A stretch of 64,000 nt of DNA from Knoellia sp. S7-12 (GTDB lineage: Bacteria > Actinomycetota > Actinomycetes > Actinomycetales > Dermatophilaceae), in contig NZ_CP155449.1 of NCBI RefSeq assembly GCF_040518285.1, positions 1,736,001-1,800,000 on the forward strand, read 5' to 3'. Each line of letters begins with the position of its first letter. The stretch's first letter is position 1. Position numbers and translations under genes: made by a program. Shown in pieces: positions 28,025-36,686 of this stretch. The notes beneath the pieces are model-generated. The model did not search any database. It was not told the origin of the DNA and worked only from the letters and a program-made list of their open reading frames with translations.

Positions 28025-28648
28025 TCAGCGCACTCCGCGGGGTCGGAACTGGATGGAGATCCGGGGGCCGACAGGCTTGTTGGTTTTGGGGATGGCGTGG
28101 TCCCACGTGCGTTGGCAGGAGCCGCCCATGACGACGAGGTCGCCGTGGCCCAGCGAGAAGCCGATCGAGGTCCCGCCACCACGCGGTCGCAGCATCAGTG
28201 AACGTGCCGACCCGACGGAGAGGATCGCCACCATCGTGTCCTGGTCCTTGGATCGGCCGACCCGGTCGCCGTGCCACGCCACGGAGTCGCGTCCGTCTCT
28301 GTAGAGGCACATTCCGGCGGACACGAAAGGCTCGCCCAACTCTCCGGCATACCTGTCGGACAAGGTCTTTCGCGTTTCGGTGAGGACGGGGTGGGGGAGG
28401 GCCTCGTCCTGTTCGTAGAACTTCAGCAGCCGCGGCACGTCGACGACCCGTTCATACATCTCTCGGCGTTCGGCCTTCCAGGGCACGGCCTCGTGGAGCG
28501 CGTCGAAGAGGAGGTCGGCGCCCGTGAGCCAGCTCGGTTGGTAGTCCACCCACGCGCCCCGTGAAAGGTGCGTGCGGGTCGGGGCCAGCGACCCGAGGTC
28601 GATGGCGTCACCGGTGTCGAAGAGCGAATGCTGCAGCGCTGCGGCCAT
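28025..28648 (-). CDS. AlkB-like 2-oxoglutarate/Fe(II)-dependent dioxygenase
   Basis: 208 residues. Iron ligands are visible in WHGDRVG (His-x-Asp) and TWDHAIPK (distal His), and the 2-oxoglutarate-binding arginines in PRISIQFRPR, which is the AlkB C-terminal signature. Such enzymes remove alkyl groups from DNA or RNA bases by oxidative demethylation. ATG 28648 is preferred over an upstream ATG at 28678, which adds ten residues not typical of the family. It stands alone, without an Ada-type regulator nearby. Confidence 0.88.
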   Translation of the reverse strand: MAAALQHSLFDTGDAIDLGSLAPTRTHLSRGAWVDYQPSWLTGADLLFDALHEAVPWKAERREMYERVVDVPRLLKFYEQDEALPHPVLTETRKTLSDRYAGELGEPFVSAGMCLYRDGRDSVAWHGDRVGRSKDQDTMVAILSVGSARSLMLRPRGGGTSIGFSLGHGDLVVMGGSCQRTWDHAIPKTNKPVGPRISIQFRPRGVR

Positions 28649-28713
28649 GTCGCCGAGCCTAATCGAAATCGAACGCATGTTCTAGTGCGACACGACGGCG
28701 TATGCCGTGTGCA

Positions 28714-28748
28714 CCACGACCGCCCCCGGGTTGCAGGAGCGGTCGTGG
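28714..28748 (-). terminator. Stem-loop behind the M15 peptidase gene
   Basis: CCACGACCGC and GCGGTCGTGG form a perfect 10-bp stem with a 15-nt loop, 13 bases beyond the stop codon of the reverse-strand M15 gene and upstream of the alkB-like gene. No U-tract. A smaller ACGGC-GTAT-GCCGT hairpin built from the over-represented GTATGCC word lies next to it (28694-28707). Confidence 0.65.
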
Positions 28749-28761
28749 GCATTCAAGGTGG

Positions 28762-29769
28762 TCAGATCGTGAGCTTGGCCCAGGTCGCCGAGCCGACGAT
28801 GCCATCGGCGAGGAGACCGCGGCTGGCCTGGAAAGCCTTTGCCTTGGAGGCCGTCGTCGCGCCGAAGATGCCATCGGCGGTGAGGGTGTAGCCGCGCGCC
28901 GTGAGGGCCTTCTGGGCGGCCACGACAGCCTGGCCCGACGAGCCGGACTTCACCGTGATGATGAGTGCGGCCCACGTCTTTGGTCCGACGACGCCGTCGG
29001 CGAGAAGGCCGCGTGAGGTCTGGAACGCCTTGACCTTGCTGACGGTGACTGCACCAAAGACGCCGTCGACGGTCAGTGACTGGCCTCGGGCCCGGAGCAG
29101 GTGCTGGATGGCGGTGACCCGGAAGCCAGTGGCTCCCGACTTCACCGTGGACCAGGTGGTGGTCGGAGGCGGCGTCGATCCACCGATCTTGGCGACGAGG
29201 GGCGCAATGCGGGAGTCGCCGGGACGGACGTTGATCTCGAAGTGCATCTCGTCCTTGCGGCCCGAGTAGTCGCCGCCCCACCGCACGACACCGTTGCAAT
29301 AGCTGAGGATCGAGCGGATCCGACTCACCTGAGCCGACGAGAACGTGCCGGATGCACCGAGCGGGTGACGGGGCGCGTTGCAGTCGATCGCGGTCCCTGA
29401 CGCGTGGTTCGAGAAGCTCGTGCTGCCCGAGATGACGCGGTAGTTGTAGCCCCAGCAGCCGGGGTTGGCGAGCGCCTCGACCTCGCTGTGGAAGCGACGC
29501 GCGACGTAGCCGAGGACCGTGTGGACCTGGCCGCCGCGCACGCCGGCGGGGAAAGTGTGTCCCGAGACGGTGAGCCCGGTGATCCCGATGGCGCTCGGAC
29601 TGCTACTCGCGGGCCAGCCGTTCTGCGAGGTGGCCGCGTGGGCGGCGCTTGCGCCAGCGACGACGAGCCCTCCGCCGAGGACGATCCCTCCGGCGCCGCG
29701 CAGGAGACTCCGGCGTCCCACGTCCGGCGTCTGCGTCATCAATGACTCGTGGTCGTGAAGTTCACACAT
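28762..29769 (-). CDS. Tat-exported M15-type peptidase with two peptidoglycan-binding domains
   Basis: About 335 residues. A twin-arginine signal (GRRSLLRGAGGIVLGGGLVV, cleavage near AHA) leads to a D-Ala-D-Ala carboxypeptidase-like domain with zinc-site motifs NHASGTAIDCNAP (HxxxxxxD) and KDEMHFEIN. A Pro/Thr linker and two PG_binding_1 repeats follow (about 185-250 and 265-335, each with GxxxVTAIQ/VVAAQ and DGxFGxxT). It should trim cell-wall peptides outside the membrane. ATG 29769 has GAGGGG upstream; a start at 29739 lacks a ribosome site. A terminator hairpin follows. Confidence 0.88.
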   Translation of the reverse strand: MCELHDHESLMTQTPDVGRRSLLRGAGGIVLGGGLVVAGASAAHAATSQNGWPASSSPSAIGITGLTVSGHTFPAGVRGGQVHTVLGYVARRFHSEVEALANPGCWGYNYRVISGSTSFSNHASGTAIDCNAPRHPLGASGTFSSAQVSRIRSILSYCNGVVRWGGDYSGRKDEMHFEINVRPGDSRIAPLVAKIGGSTPPPTTTWSTVKSGATGFRVTAIQHLLRARGQSLTVDGVFGAVTVSKVKAFQTSRGLLADGVVGPKTWAALIITVKSGSSGQAVVAAQKALTARGYTLTADGIFGATTASKAKAFQASRGLLADGIVGSATWAKLTI

Positions 29770-29860
29770 GGTCCTACCCCTCATTCGCTGCATGGATTGT
29801 TCTCTGCCGCAACGAACCTAGGAGCCCCCGCACGGGCGCGTACATGGGGAGGGCTCCCCG

Positions 29861-30547
29861 TCACCTCGCGCTGTCGTCGTCGTCACCATCAAGGGAATGA
29901 CCCAAACTCGATGTGTATGCCGTGTGCCCGCCGGGTGCGTAGGCGAACCAGCCGTAGCTGCCGTCCTCGACGTCGGGCAGCGGCCAGAGTTCCTTCGCTC
30001 GAGCGCTGGCGTCGCGCACGACGTCGAGGTCGAGCGGCACAAACGTCTCTGGCACGTCGAGCGCCGTCCACGCGACGACCATCTCGGCAGCTCCGTCCGG
30101 CACGGGTGAAACCCACCAGGTTTGAGTGACACGCAGTTCCCCGGCGCCGCCACCTGCGTTGACAAAGAGCGGGGCGCTGGCCGTGCCCGGCTCGCCCGGG
30201 CCGACGTCAGGCGAGTGGCCGGGACCCCCGGCCCCCACCTTGGTCCCGTCGCCGAGGAGCATGCCCACCTGCGGCTCCTCCGGCATCCCGTGCCGGTCCT
30301 GGGCGCGCATTGCTGACTCCGGGTGCACCCACGTCTCCACTCGAAGGAGCACGCCCCGGCCATAGGCCTGAGCGTCCATGACCCGGATGACCACGTCGTC
30401 CGTCACGACGACGTCGACGCCGATCGGCACCACCACGGGGACGACATTGATGGGAGGCGACCAGGGCACGTTGGCGAACTGGCGATCCCTCTCCGGCTCC
30501 TCTGGCGGCGGCAGTGGTGGCTCGAAGAACGGTTCGCGAGAACTCAT
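29861..30547 (-). CDS. Hypothetical protein
   Basis: 228 residues, no recognised domain. The N-terminus is proline-rich (FFEPPLPPPEEPERDR), and the rest looks like an all-beta soluble domain ending in a stretch of four aspartates. No signal peptide or membrane segment is evident. Start ATG 30547 is chosen because longer in-frame starts run antisense through recO. It diverges from recO over 69 bp that contain GTATGC and GGCATAC in opposite orientation. Codon use matches its neighbours, so it is likely a real but lineage-specific gene. Confidence 0.7.
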   Translation of the reverse strand: MSSREPFFEPPLPPPEEPERDRQFANVPWSPPINVVPVVVPIGVDVVVTDDVVIRVMDAQAYGRGVLLRVETWVHPESAMRAQDRHGMPEEPQVGMLLGDGTKVGAGGPGHSPDVGPGEPGTASAPLFVNAGGGAGELRVTQTWWVSPVPDGAAEMVVAWTALDVPETFVPLDLDVVRDASARAKELWPLPDVEDGSYGWFAYAPGGHTAYTSSLGHSLDGDDDDSAR

Positions 30548-30616
30548 GGCGACACGGTATGCGCGACGGGCGGCACGGCATACCCGCATTGTCAGGGTGC
30601 CGGGAGACAATGAGAC

Positions 30617-31342
30617 GTGCCGCTCTACCGAGACCAGGGGATCGTGCTGCGCACTCACAAGCTGGGTGAGGCAGACCGCATCATCACGGTGCTCACGCGC
30701 AGTCTGGGCAAGGTCCGCACCGTCGGCAAGGGTGTGCGCCGCACCAAATCCCGATTCGGAGCCCGGCTCGAGCCGGGGATGCTCGTCGACCTGCAGTGCT
30801 ACGAAGGGCGCAACCTCGACACGGTGACGCAGGCCGAGACGCTCGAGTCGTGGGGTGACATCGTCTCGCGCGACTACAACGCGTGGACGGCTGCCAGTGC
30901 CGTGCTCGAGACGTGTGACCGGCTCACCGAGGAGCGCGAGCCGGCGCTGCAGCAGTACCTCCTCGTCACAGGTGCCCTGCGCTCCCTCGCAGGCAAGGAA
31001 CACGACCCCAACCTCGTCCTCGACGCCTACCTCCTGCGTGCGCTCGCGATCGCGGGCTGGGCGCCGAGCTTCCACGACTGCGCGAAGTGCGGCGCCGAGG
31101 GTCCTCACCGCGCGTTCCACATCGTCTCCGGTGGCGCGGTCTGTTCCTCGTGCCGTCCTCCCGGCTCCGCAGCACCCGCGCCAGAGACGCTGCGAATGTT
31201 GGCAGCGCTGCTTGCCGGCGATTGGTTCATCGCCGACGCCTCCGAGCTGCGTCACCGACGGGAGGGGAGCGGACTGACCACAGCGTTCCTGCAGTGGCAC
31301 CTCGAACACGGAGTGCGCTCGCTACGTATGGTTGAGCGGTGA
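30617..31342 (+). CDS. recO: DNA repair protein RecO
   Basis: 241 residues. An N-terminal OB-fold ([36 protein letters not shown]), a helical middle and a four-cysteine zinc site (CAKCG and CSSC) are all present. RecO loads RecA onto SSB-coated DNA with RecR. The start is GTG at 30617, a few bases after GACAAT, a -10-like element, so the mRNA may be leaderless. Its stop overlaps the uppS start, the usual recO-uppS pair of actinobacteria. Confidence 0.94.
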   Translation: MPLYRDQGIVLRTHKLGEADRIITVLTRSLGKVRTVGKGVRRTKSRFGARLEPGMLVDLQCYEGRNLDTVTQAETLESWGDIVSRDYNAWTAASAVLETCDRLTEEREPALQQYLLVTGALRSLAGKEHDPNLVLDAYLLRALAIAGWAPSFHDCAKCGAEGPHRAFHIVSGGAVCSSCRPPGSAAPAPETLRMLAALLAGDWFIADASELRHRREGSGLTTAFLQWHLEHGVRSLRMVER

Positions 31343-32130
31343 CCAGCCGCCCCTTCGCTCACCCCAGCGGCGCGCAGCCGCCAGCCCTGGCGACCGAGCA
31401 GGTGCCGGGCCACGTCGCCATCGTCATGGACGGCAACGGGCGCTGGGCCAACCAGCGTGGGTTGCCCCGCACCAAGGGCCACGAGGCGGGTGAGGGCGCA
31501 CTTCTCGACGTTGTCGCCGGTGCCATCGAGGCAGGCGTCACGCACCTGTCGACCTATGCCTTCTCGACCGAGAACTGGAAGCGTTCGCCCGACGAGGTCC
31601 GCTTCCTCATGGGCTTCAACCGCGACGTCATCCGTCGCCGCCGCGACCAGCTCCACGAGTGGGGCGTGCGGATGCGGTGGGTCGGCCGCCGGCCGCGTCT
31701 GTGGTCCTCGGTCATCAAGGAGCTCGAGATCGCGCAGGAGCTCACCCAGCACAACACCGGGCTCACCCTGTATTTCTGTGTCAACTACGGCGGACGGGCC
31801 GAGCTCGGTGATGCTGCCCGGGACTTGGCTGAGGACGTCGCGCGCGGTCGCATCAAGGCCAAGAACGTCGATGAACGCACCCTGGCCCGTTATCTCCCCG
31901 AGCCGGACATGCCTGACGTCGACCTGTTCGTGCGCTCCTCGGGCGAGCAGCGCACGAGCAACTTCCTGCTGTGGCAGAGCGCCTACGCCGAGATGGTCTT
32001 CCTCGACACCCTCTGGCCCGACTTCGACCGGCGCGACCTGTGGCGGGCCATCGAGATCTATGCCGACCGTGACCGCCGCTACGGTGGAGCCGTGGACCTG
32101 ACGACGACCGATGGAGGGCCGCGCCCGTGA
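31339..32130 (+). CDS. uppS: Isoprenyl transferase (undecaprenyl diphosphate synthase family)
   Basis: 263 residues of the cis-prenyltransferase fold. [12 protein letters not shown] carries the Mg2+-binding aspartate; [26 protein letters not shown] and the C-terminal [20 protein letters not shown] complete the conserved regions. It makes the long-chain polyprenyl diphosphate used as carrier lipid for peptidoglycan and other glycans. GTG start overlaps the recO stop; its stop overlaps the permease start. Confidence 0.94.
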   Translation: MTSRPFAHPSGAQPPALATEQVPGHVAIVMDGNGRWANQRGLPRTKGHEAGEGALLDVVAGAIEAGVTHLSTYAFSTENWKRSPDEVRFLMGFNRDVIRRRRDQLHEWGVRMRWVGRRPRLWSSVIKELEIAQELTQHNTGLTLYFCVNYGGRAELGDAARDLAEDVARGRIKAKNVDERTLARYLPEPDMPDVDLFVRSSGEQRTSNFLLWQSAYAEMVFLDTLWPDFDRRDLWRAIEIYADRDRRYGGAVDLTTTDGGPRP

Positions 32131-33197
32131 GCCACGAGCACCACGATGTCGAGGCACCCTCGACGTCGACCACGGACGAGGGCGAGGGGAGCACGCGCCG
32201 CTCGGCGCGGCATACCCATCATGTCGACGGCGGCGATGCTGCTCCTGAGACCGGCGGCTACGCGGTCTGGATCCTGGCCGGCTCCATGCTCGTCCTCGCG
32301 CTCGCGCGACCGCGGCTCACCGGCCTGCTCGAGGACCACGAGGCCGTGCAGGCCTGGCTCACCGTCTTTGTGTCCATCGCGCTGCAGGCGCTGCCGTTCC
32401 TCGTCCTGGGTGTCACGCTCTCGGCTGCGGTCGCTGTCTTCGTGTCGCCCGAGGCGCTGAGTCGTTGGCTGCCCAAGTCTCCCGCCGCGGCCGTGCCCGT
32501 CGCGGGACTGTCGGGGATGGCCCTGCCGGGCTGTGAGTGCGCGAGTGTGCCGATCGCAGGAGCCTTGGTATCACGGGGGATTCAGCCCGCTGTCGCCCTG
32601 ACCTTCCTGCTCGCTGCGCCCGCGATCAACCCCATCGTGCTGGTCTCGACAGCGGTGGCCTTCGCGGGGGACTGGCGCGTCGTCCTCGCACGGTTTCTCG
32701 CTTCGCTCGTCACCGCGATCGTCGTCGGCTGGATCTGGCTCCGGCTGGGCAAGGACTCCGTGATCCGTATGCCGCGTCGCGCCCGGTCCGACGGCTCTCG
32801 CCTTGCGCGTTTTGTCGACGAGGTGAGTCACGACGTGTTGCACGCCGGGGGATATCTCGTCGTCGGTGCCGCCGTGGCCGCGACCGTCAACGTCGTCGTG
32901 CCGCGTTCGTGGATCGACACCCTGGCCGGCAACCTGCTCGTCTCGATCATCGTCCTCGCTCTCTTTGCCGTCATCGTCGCGATCTGCTCTGAGGCCGACG
33001 CCTTCGTCGCGGCGAGTCTGTCGGCGTTCCCGATGACGGCGCGCCTCGTGTTCATGGTCGTCGGGCCGGTGCTCGACGTGAAGCTCTTTGCCTTGCAGAT
33101 CGCGACGTTCGGGCGGAAGTTCGCCATGGTCTTTGCCCCGCTGACGTTCGTCGTCGCGGTGCTCGTGGCCACTGTCACCGGGATGGTCCTGCTGTGA
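32127..33197 (+). CDS. Permease of the YraQ/DUF318 (ArsP_1-like) family
   Basis: 356 residues with about eight membrane helices. Conserved polar sites are [16 protein letters not shown] and [13 protein letters not shown], each with a cysteine in the membrane. The N-terminus is His-rich ([16 protein letters not shown]), a metal-binding signature. The next gene encodes a TIGR03943 protein; permease plus TIGR03943 pairs are known to be Zur-regulated in actinobacteria, and zur and znuABC lie just downstream here. I infer a role in zinc handling, possibly export or metallochaperone traffic. No Zur box was seen in front of it. Confidence 0.8.
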   Translation: MSHEHHDVEAPSTSTTDEGEGSTRRSARHTHHVDGGDAAPETGGYAVWILAGSMLVLALARPRLTGLLEDHEAVQAWLTVFVSIALQALPFLVLGVTLSAAVAVFVSPEALSRWLPKSPAAAVPVAGLSGMALPGCECASVPIAGALVSRGIQPAVALTFLLAAPAINPIVLVSTAVAFAGDWRVVLARFLASLVTAIVVGWIWLRLGKDSVIRMPRRARSDGSRLARFVDEVSHDVLHAGGYLVVGAAVAATVNVVVPRSWIDTLAGNLLVSIIVLALFAVIVAICSEADAFVAASLSAFPMTARLVFMVVGPVLDVKLFALQIATFGRKFAMVFAPLTFVVAVLVATVTGMVLL

Positions 33198-33249
33198 TGA
33201 TGGAGCCGCATGCGATGACTGCCCCCACCACCCTCACGGAGGCCCAGGC

Positions 33250-34017
33250 GTGAACAAGTCGATGCAGAGCACTGCCCTCTCGGTCATCGGGGTCATCTCG
33301 GTCGTGGCCGCGATAGGCGGCCTCTATCTCAACTTCGTCAAGCCGGTGATGCGCTGGCCGATCATCGTTGCGGCCCTCGTGCTCATCGCTGTCGCGGTCA
33401 TCGGTCTGATCGGGCACGAGCGGGTCCGTGGCCGCCGCGAGGCCGACCCGGTGGCGCCCTACGAGAGCATGGATTCGGTTCACGACAACGATGGAGAGGT
33501 CCAGGCCCACGACCACGGCCGTGGACCGCGCATCGGCTGGCTCCTGATCGTCCCCTTCCTCCTGCTCGGTGTCGTCACGCCGGGACCGCTCGGGGCGTTC
33601 TCGGCCGAGCGTGACTCGGGTCGGATCGCGACCAATGGTGAGGCGCCCCTGTTCGACCCCATCGATGGTGGCGAGGACGGGGTGGAACTGGCCGTCGGCG
33701 AATACTCCATGCGGGCGCTCTATGACGACCCCAAGAACCTCGAGGGCAAGACGTTCTCGCTCACCGGCTTCGCCTCCACCCTGACCGACGGTGAGGGCTG
33801 GGCGCTGACCCGCATGTCGCTCAACTGCTGCGCCGGAGACGCGCAGGCCATCAAGGTGCGCGTGGTCGGCTCACCGGCTCCGGCCAACAATGAGTGGGTG
33901 ACGCTCACCGGGAAGTGGAAGCAGTCCTCGACGCCGGCTGACGACCCTGCGACCCTGCCCGTGATCGAGGTGGACGACCTCCAGCAGATCGCGGCGCCAG
34001 CCAACCCCTACGAGTAG
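33250..34017 (+). CDS. TIGR03943-family membrane protein
   Basis: 255 residues. Two N-terminal membrane helices and a third near residue 100 are separated by an acidic and His-containing loop (MDSVHDNDGEVQAHDHG); the C-terminal extracytoplasmic OB-like domain has the family hallmark RMSLNCCAGDAQ with adjacent cysteines. It partners the upstream permease. GTG 33250 follows the permease by 52 bp. Its stop is followed within 4 bp by the first of the two duplicated hairpins. Confidence 0.85.
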   Translation: MNKSMQSTALSVIGVISVVAAIGGLYLNFVKPVMRWPIIVAALVLIAVAVIGLIGHERVRGRREADPVAPYESMDSVHDNDGEVQAHDHGRGPRIGWLLIVPFLLLGVVTPGPLGAFSAERDSGRIATNGEAPLFDPIDGGEDGVELAVGEYSMRALYDDPKNLEGKTFSLTGFASTLTDGEGWALTRMSLNCCAGDAQAIKVRVVGSPAPANNEWVTLTGKWKQSSTPADDPATLPVIEVDDLQQIAAPANPYE

Positions 34018-34020
34018 CCA

Positions 34021-34087
34021 GGTTGAAGTCGAGGTAGCGCGACATGCCGCAGTCACTCGAGGTTTGTGGCAAGTCGTGCTACCTCGA
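34021..34087. repeat. Left copy of duplicated hairpin flanking the DUF559-like gene
   Basis: GTCGAGGTAGCGCGACATGCC (34029-34049) faces GGCAAGTCGTGCTACCTCGAC (34067-34087): 21-bp arms with two mismatches. The first 32 bases (34021-34052) match the right copy at 35136-35167 in the same orientation with one difference. It lies between the TIGR03943 stop and the DUF559-like gene stop. Confidence 0.85.
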
Positions 34088-34094
34088 CCCCCGG

Positions 34095-35063
34095 TCAGTG
34101 CGTCAGATCAAGGTCGGACTCGGGCACACCGAGCGCCCGCGCAAGTCGACGCAGCATCGCGATGCGCTTCGGTCGGGTGTAAACGTCCCCCGCAAAGATC
34201 TCCACGAAGGTCCAGTCCTCGTCCTCGGCGAGATGTCGGCGCGCAACATCGACAGCTCGCTGCCCGATGACGCGGTGGTGCTTGCCCTGGTACTCGCCGA
34301 TGACCCGTTGGTCGCGCCACACGAAGTCGCCCTCCAGCATCCAGCCCGCGCTGCTGCCGTCAGCAAGCTCGAACTCCACGGCCACGTTCAGTTCGGGTGT
34401 CGGCAAGCCGCCGCGGTGGAACATCAGCCGAGCGCGCGTCTCCATCGGTGACTTCGCCCGTGGCGAGACCAAGGCGAGCGCTTGATCCAGCATGACCTTG
34501 CCTCTCGGTCTGACACGCGCGTCGAGAGTTGTCCGGATCAACTGGACGCCGTCCCCGGCTCCCTTGGCCTTATCCAGGAGTCGAGCCGTGACATCACCGG
34601 CAACGACGAGGTCGTCAAGCCCGAGGCCCCGGTCGAGGACTTCGCCCAAGTCGACGCCCAAGTCGACCCAGGTGTCAGCGAGACTCGTCACCGCGACGCT
34701 CGAGGGATGCTGGACCACGCGCCGACGCTCCAGCCCTCGGTGCCCGATGCACCCGTCTCGCCTGACGGGACCCGAGCGGCGACCGCACATCACGTTGAGG
34801 TCCGACTGCCGCTCCAGGGCTGCCGGGAGCGGGATGCCCCACACCATGGCCGCGCTGATGTGGGACAAGGCCACCGGGGCGCGCAACGCCACCAGGTAGG
34901 CCAGGGCCCTTTCGGTGAGGCTGGTCGGCTCGCTCTTCACCCGCGAGCCGCGGGTCAGGACGTGGAGCTCCTTGTTGCGGAGGTCTCGCGCAGAAACGCC
35001 GAGCGTGCGGGCCTCCGTCGTGGAGAAGGGGCGCGCCGCGAGGTCGTCCGGGAGTCGCTGCAT
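34095..35063 (-). CDS. DUF559-like putative endonuclease with AbiEi-type N-terminal HTH
   Basis: 322 residues. The N-terminus (about 12-45: FSTTEARTLGVSARDLRNKE) resembles the winged helix of AbiEi-type antitoxin-domain proteins. The C-terminus (about 215-310) looks like the DUF559/Vsr-like PD-(D/E)xK fold: acidic residue in EGDFVWRDQ, then GEYQGKHHR as the E-x-Q/K core, then DEDWTFVEIF. Start ATG 35063 is chosen because longer frames read through the hairpin. The gene is bracketed by two copies of the same long hairpin and interrupts a zinc-homeostasis locus. Function unknown; I infer a nuclease associated with its own palindromes. Confidence 0.7.
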   Translation of the reverse strand: MQRLPDDLAARPFSTTEARTLGVSARDLRNKELHVLTRGSRVKSEPTSLTERALAYLVALRAPVALSHISAAMVWGIPLPAALERQSDLNVMCGRRSGPVRRDGCIGHRGLERRRVVQHPSSVAVTSLADTWVDLGVDLGEVLDRGLGLDDLVVAGDVTARLLDKAKGAGDGVQLIRTTLDARVRPRGKVMLDQALALVSPRAKSPMETRARLMFHRGGLPTPELNVAVEFELADGSSAGWMLEGDFVWRDQRVIGEYQGKHHRVIGQRAVDVARRHLAEDEDWTFVEIFAGDVYTRPKRIAMLRRLARALGVPESDLDLTH

Positions 35064-35135
35064 GGATCGGAAGCATCCCCGAACAGCTACAACCGAGCGC
35101 AGAGTTATCCACAGTTGCAAGACCCAGGTGCCGCA

Positions 35136-35209
35136 GGTTGACGTCGAGGTAGCGCGACATGCCGCAGGCAGTTCCCTGCGCACGGCATGTCGTGCTACCT
35201 CGACGTCAA
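35136..35209. repeat. Right copy of duplicated hairpin flanking the DUF559-like gene
   Basis: TTGACGTCGAGGTAGCGCGA... (27-nt arm from 35138) faces its reverse complement ending at 35209 with a single mismatch, loop 18 nt. The direct match with the left copy (34021-34052) covers 32 bases. The arms are nearly perfect here and more degraded in the left copy. It ends 14 bases before the zur stop codon, so it may also act as the zur terminator. Confidence 0.85.
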
Positions 35210-35223
35210 ACGCCGCCGAACCC

Positions 35224-35673
35224 TCAGTGCGACGTGCAGGTCCCGAAGAGTTCGATGGTGTGGGTGACGTCGGTGAAGCCGTTGCGGCTCGCAACCTCGG
35301 TGGCCCACTTCTCGACCGCCGGGCCCTCGACCTCGACCGTGCGACCGCACTCTCGACACACCAGGTGGTGGTGGTGGGCGTCGGTCGCGCAGGAGCGATA
35401 GACGCACTCGCCGTCATCGGTCCTGACCACGTCGACGTCACCGTCGGCCGCCATGGCCTGGAGGTTGCGATAGACCGTGGCCAGACCGACCGAGTCCCCG
35501 CGCGACTGCAACTTGGAGTGCAGTTCCTGCGCTGAGACGAACTCCGGCGTCGCCGCCATGAGCTCGGCGAGGGCAGCGCGCTGGCGGGTGGGCCGGCGAG
35601 AGGTGCCGGCGGTGCTGGCGGTGCTGGCGGTGCCGACGCCCGCTGTGCCGGGCTCGGTGGAAGAAGTGGTCAT
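35224..35673 (-). CDS. zur: Fur-family regulator, probably Zur
   Basis: 149 residues. Winged helix (TRQRAALAELMAATPEFVSA, then GLATVYRNLQAM) followed by the metal-binding dimer domain with the histidine cluster DAHHHHLVCRECG and a C-terminal CxxH end (GTCTSH). Only one CxxC is present, with the second structural cysteine near the end. Its ATG overlaps the znuB stop region, placing it last in znuA-znuC-znuB-zur, and the perfect palindrome at the znuA promoter supports Zur over Fur. The N-terminal Ser/Thr/Gly-rich tail (about 25 residues) is an extension. Confidence 0.88.
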   Translation of the reverse strand: MTTSSTEPGTAGVGTASTASTAGTSRRPTRQRAALAELMAATPEFVSAQELHSKLQSRGDSVGLATVYRNLQAMAADGDVDVVRTDDGECVYRSCATDAHHHHLVCRECGRTVEVEGPAVEKWATEVASRNGFTDVTHTIELFGTCTSH

Positions 35674-36686
35674 CGAGAGACCTCCTCGGTGTCTTGATGG
35701 GGTGCGTGGTCGCCGGGTCCGTGGCCGTCGTGCTCGTCGTAGTGGTCAGCGTGCGGCGCGTGCCGGTGCCCGTCGTGGAGGTAGTCGACGTGGTCCTCAT
35801 GGGGGATGGCGGGGTGGCCACACACCGGACCGTGTTCGTGCTCGTGGCGCTCGGCGCGATCGTGGGCGGCACGGCGGGCATGCGTCACGACCCCGCTGAC
35901 GACACTCACCACGAGGAAGGTCGTGATGGCGAGCAGCACGATCGTCCCGCCCGACGGCGTCTCGGCATAGAACGAGACGATGACGCCGCTGACGCTGGAC
36001 GCCACGCCGACGAGGGAGGCCCAGGCCAGACTGCTCCGGAAGCTGCGCGAGACAAGTTGGGCGGTGGCGTTGGGGATGATCATCAGCGCCGTGATGAGGA
36101 GCAGGCCGACGACCCGCATCGAGACCACGACCGTGACGGCAGTGAGGACGGACAGGGCGATGTTGTAGCGCATGACGGGCAGACCGACTGCGCGGGCGTA
36201 CTCCTCGTCGTTGGCGACGGCGAAGAAGCGGTGCCGCAGCAGCCACGTCACAGCGACGACGACGACCGCCAGGACGGCGAACACGATGATGTCGGAGCGG
36301 CTCGTCGTCAGGATCGCGCCGAAGAGGTAGCCGGTGAGGTTGCCGGGTGACGTCGCCGTCGACTTCGAGATGAGGACGACGCCGAGCGCGATGCCGCCAT
36401 AGAACATGACGGCGAGGGCGATGTCGCCGCTCGTGCGACCGGTGGCTCGGATGAGTTCGACGCCCACTGCCGCAGCCACGGCCGCGATGAGGGCGGTGAG
36501 GACAGGCATCGAGCCGGTCAGGATCCCGACGGCGACACCGGCGAGAGCGACGTGCCCGATGCCGTCACCGATGAGGGACATGCGGCGCTGGACGAGGAAG
36601 GCGCCGACGAGAGGGGCGGCCAGTCCGACGAGGACGGCCGCGACGAGTGCCTGACGCATGAAGTCGAGAGACAAGAGATCGCTCAT
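35670..36686 (-). CDS. znuB: Zinc ABC transporter permease ZnuB
   Basis: 338 residues. Eight to nine membrane helices of the ABC-3 family (FLVQRRMSLIGDGIGHVALA early, LLLITALMIIPNATAQLVSR late). After the last helix (about residue 265) comes a roughly 60-residue tail with about 18 histidines, exceptionally His- and Asp-rich, likely a cytosolic zinc-binding tail. Overlaps znuC at the start and zur at the end (ATGA). Imports Zn2+ with ZnuA and ZnuC. Confidence 0.93.
   Translation of the reverse strand: MSDLLSLDFMRQALVAAVLVGLAAPLVGAFLVQRRMSLIGDGIGHVALAGVAVGILTGSMPVLTALIAAVAAAVGVELIRATGRTSGDIALAVMFYGGIALGVVLISKSTATSPGNLTGYLFGAILTTSRSDIIVFAVLAVVVVAVTWLLRHRFFAVANDEEYARAVGLPVMRYNIALSVLTAVTVVVSMRVVGLLLITALMIIPNATAQLVSRSFRSSLAWASLVGVASSVSGVIVSFYAETPSGGTIVLLAITTFLVVSVVSGVVTHARRAAHDRAERHEHEHGPVCGHPAIPHEDHVDYLHDGHRHAPHADHYDEHDGHGPGDHAPHQDTEEVSR

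Noticed and set aside
30548..31309. Upstream in-frame extension of the hypothetical gene ending at 29861
   Set aside because: It runs antisense through recO and yields compositionally odd sequence; ATG 30547 is the sensible start.
34100..35060. DUF559-like gene as a classical AbiE toxin-antitoxin pair
   Set aside because: No AbiEii nucleotidyltransferase-like partner is encoded next to it; only the N-terminal helix-turn-helix resembles AbiEi.
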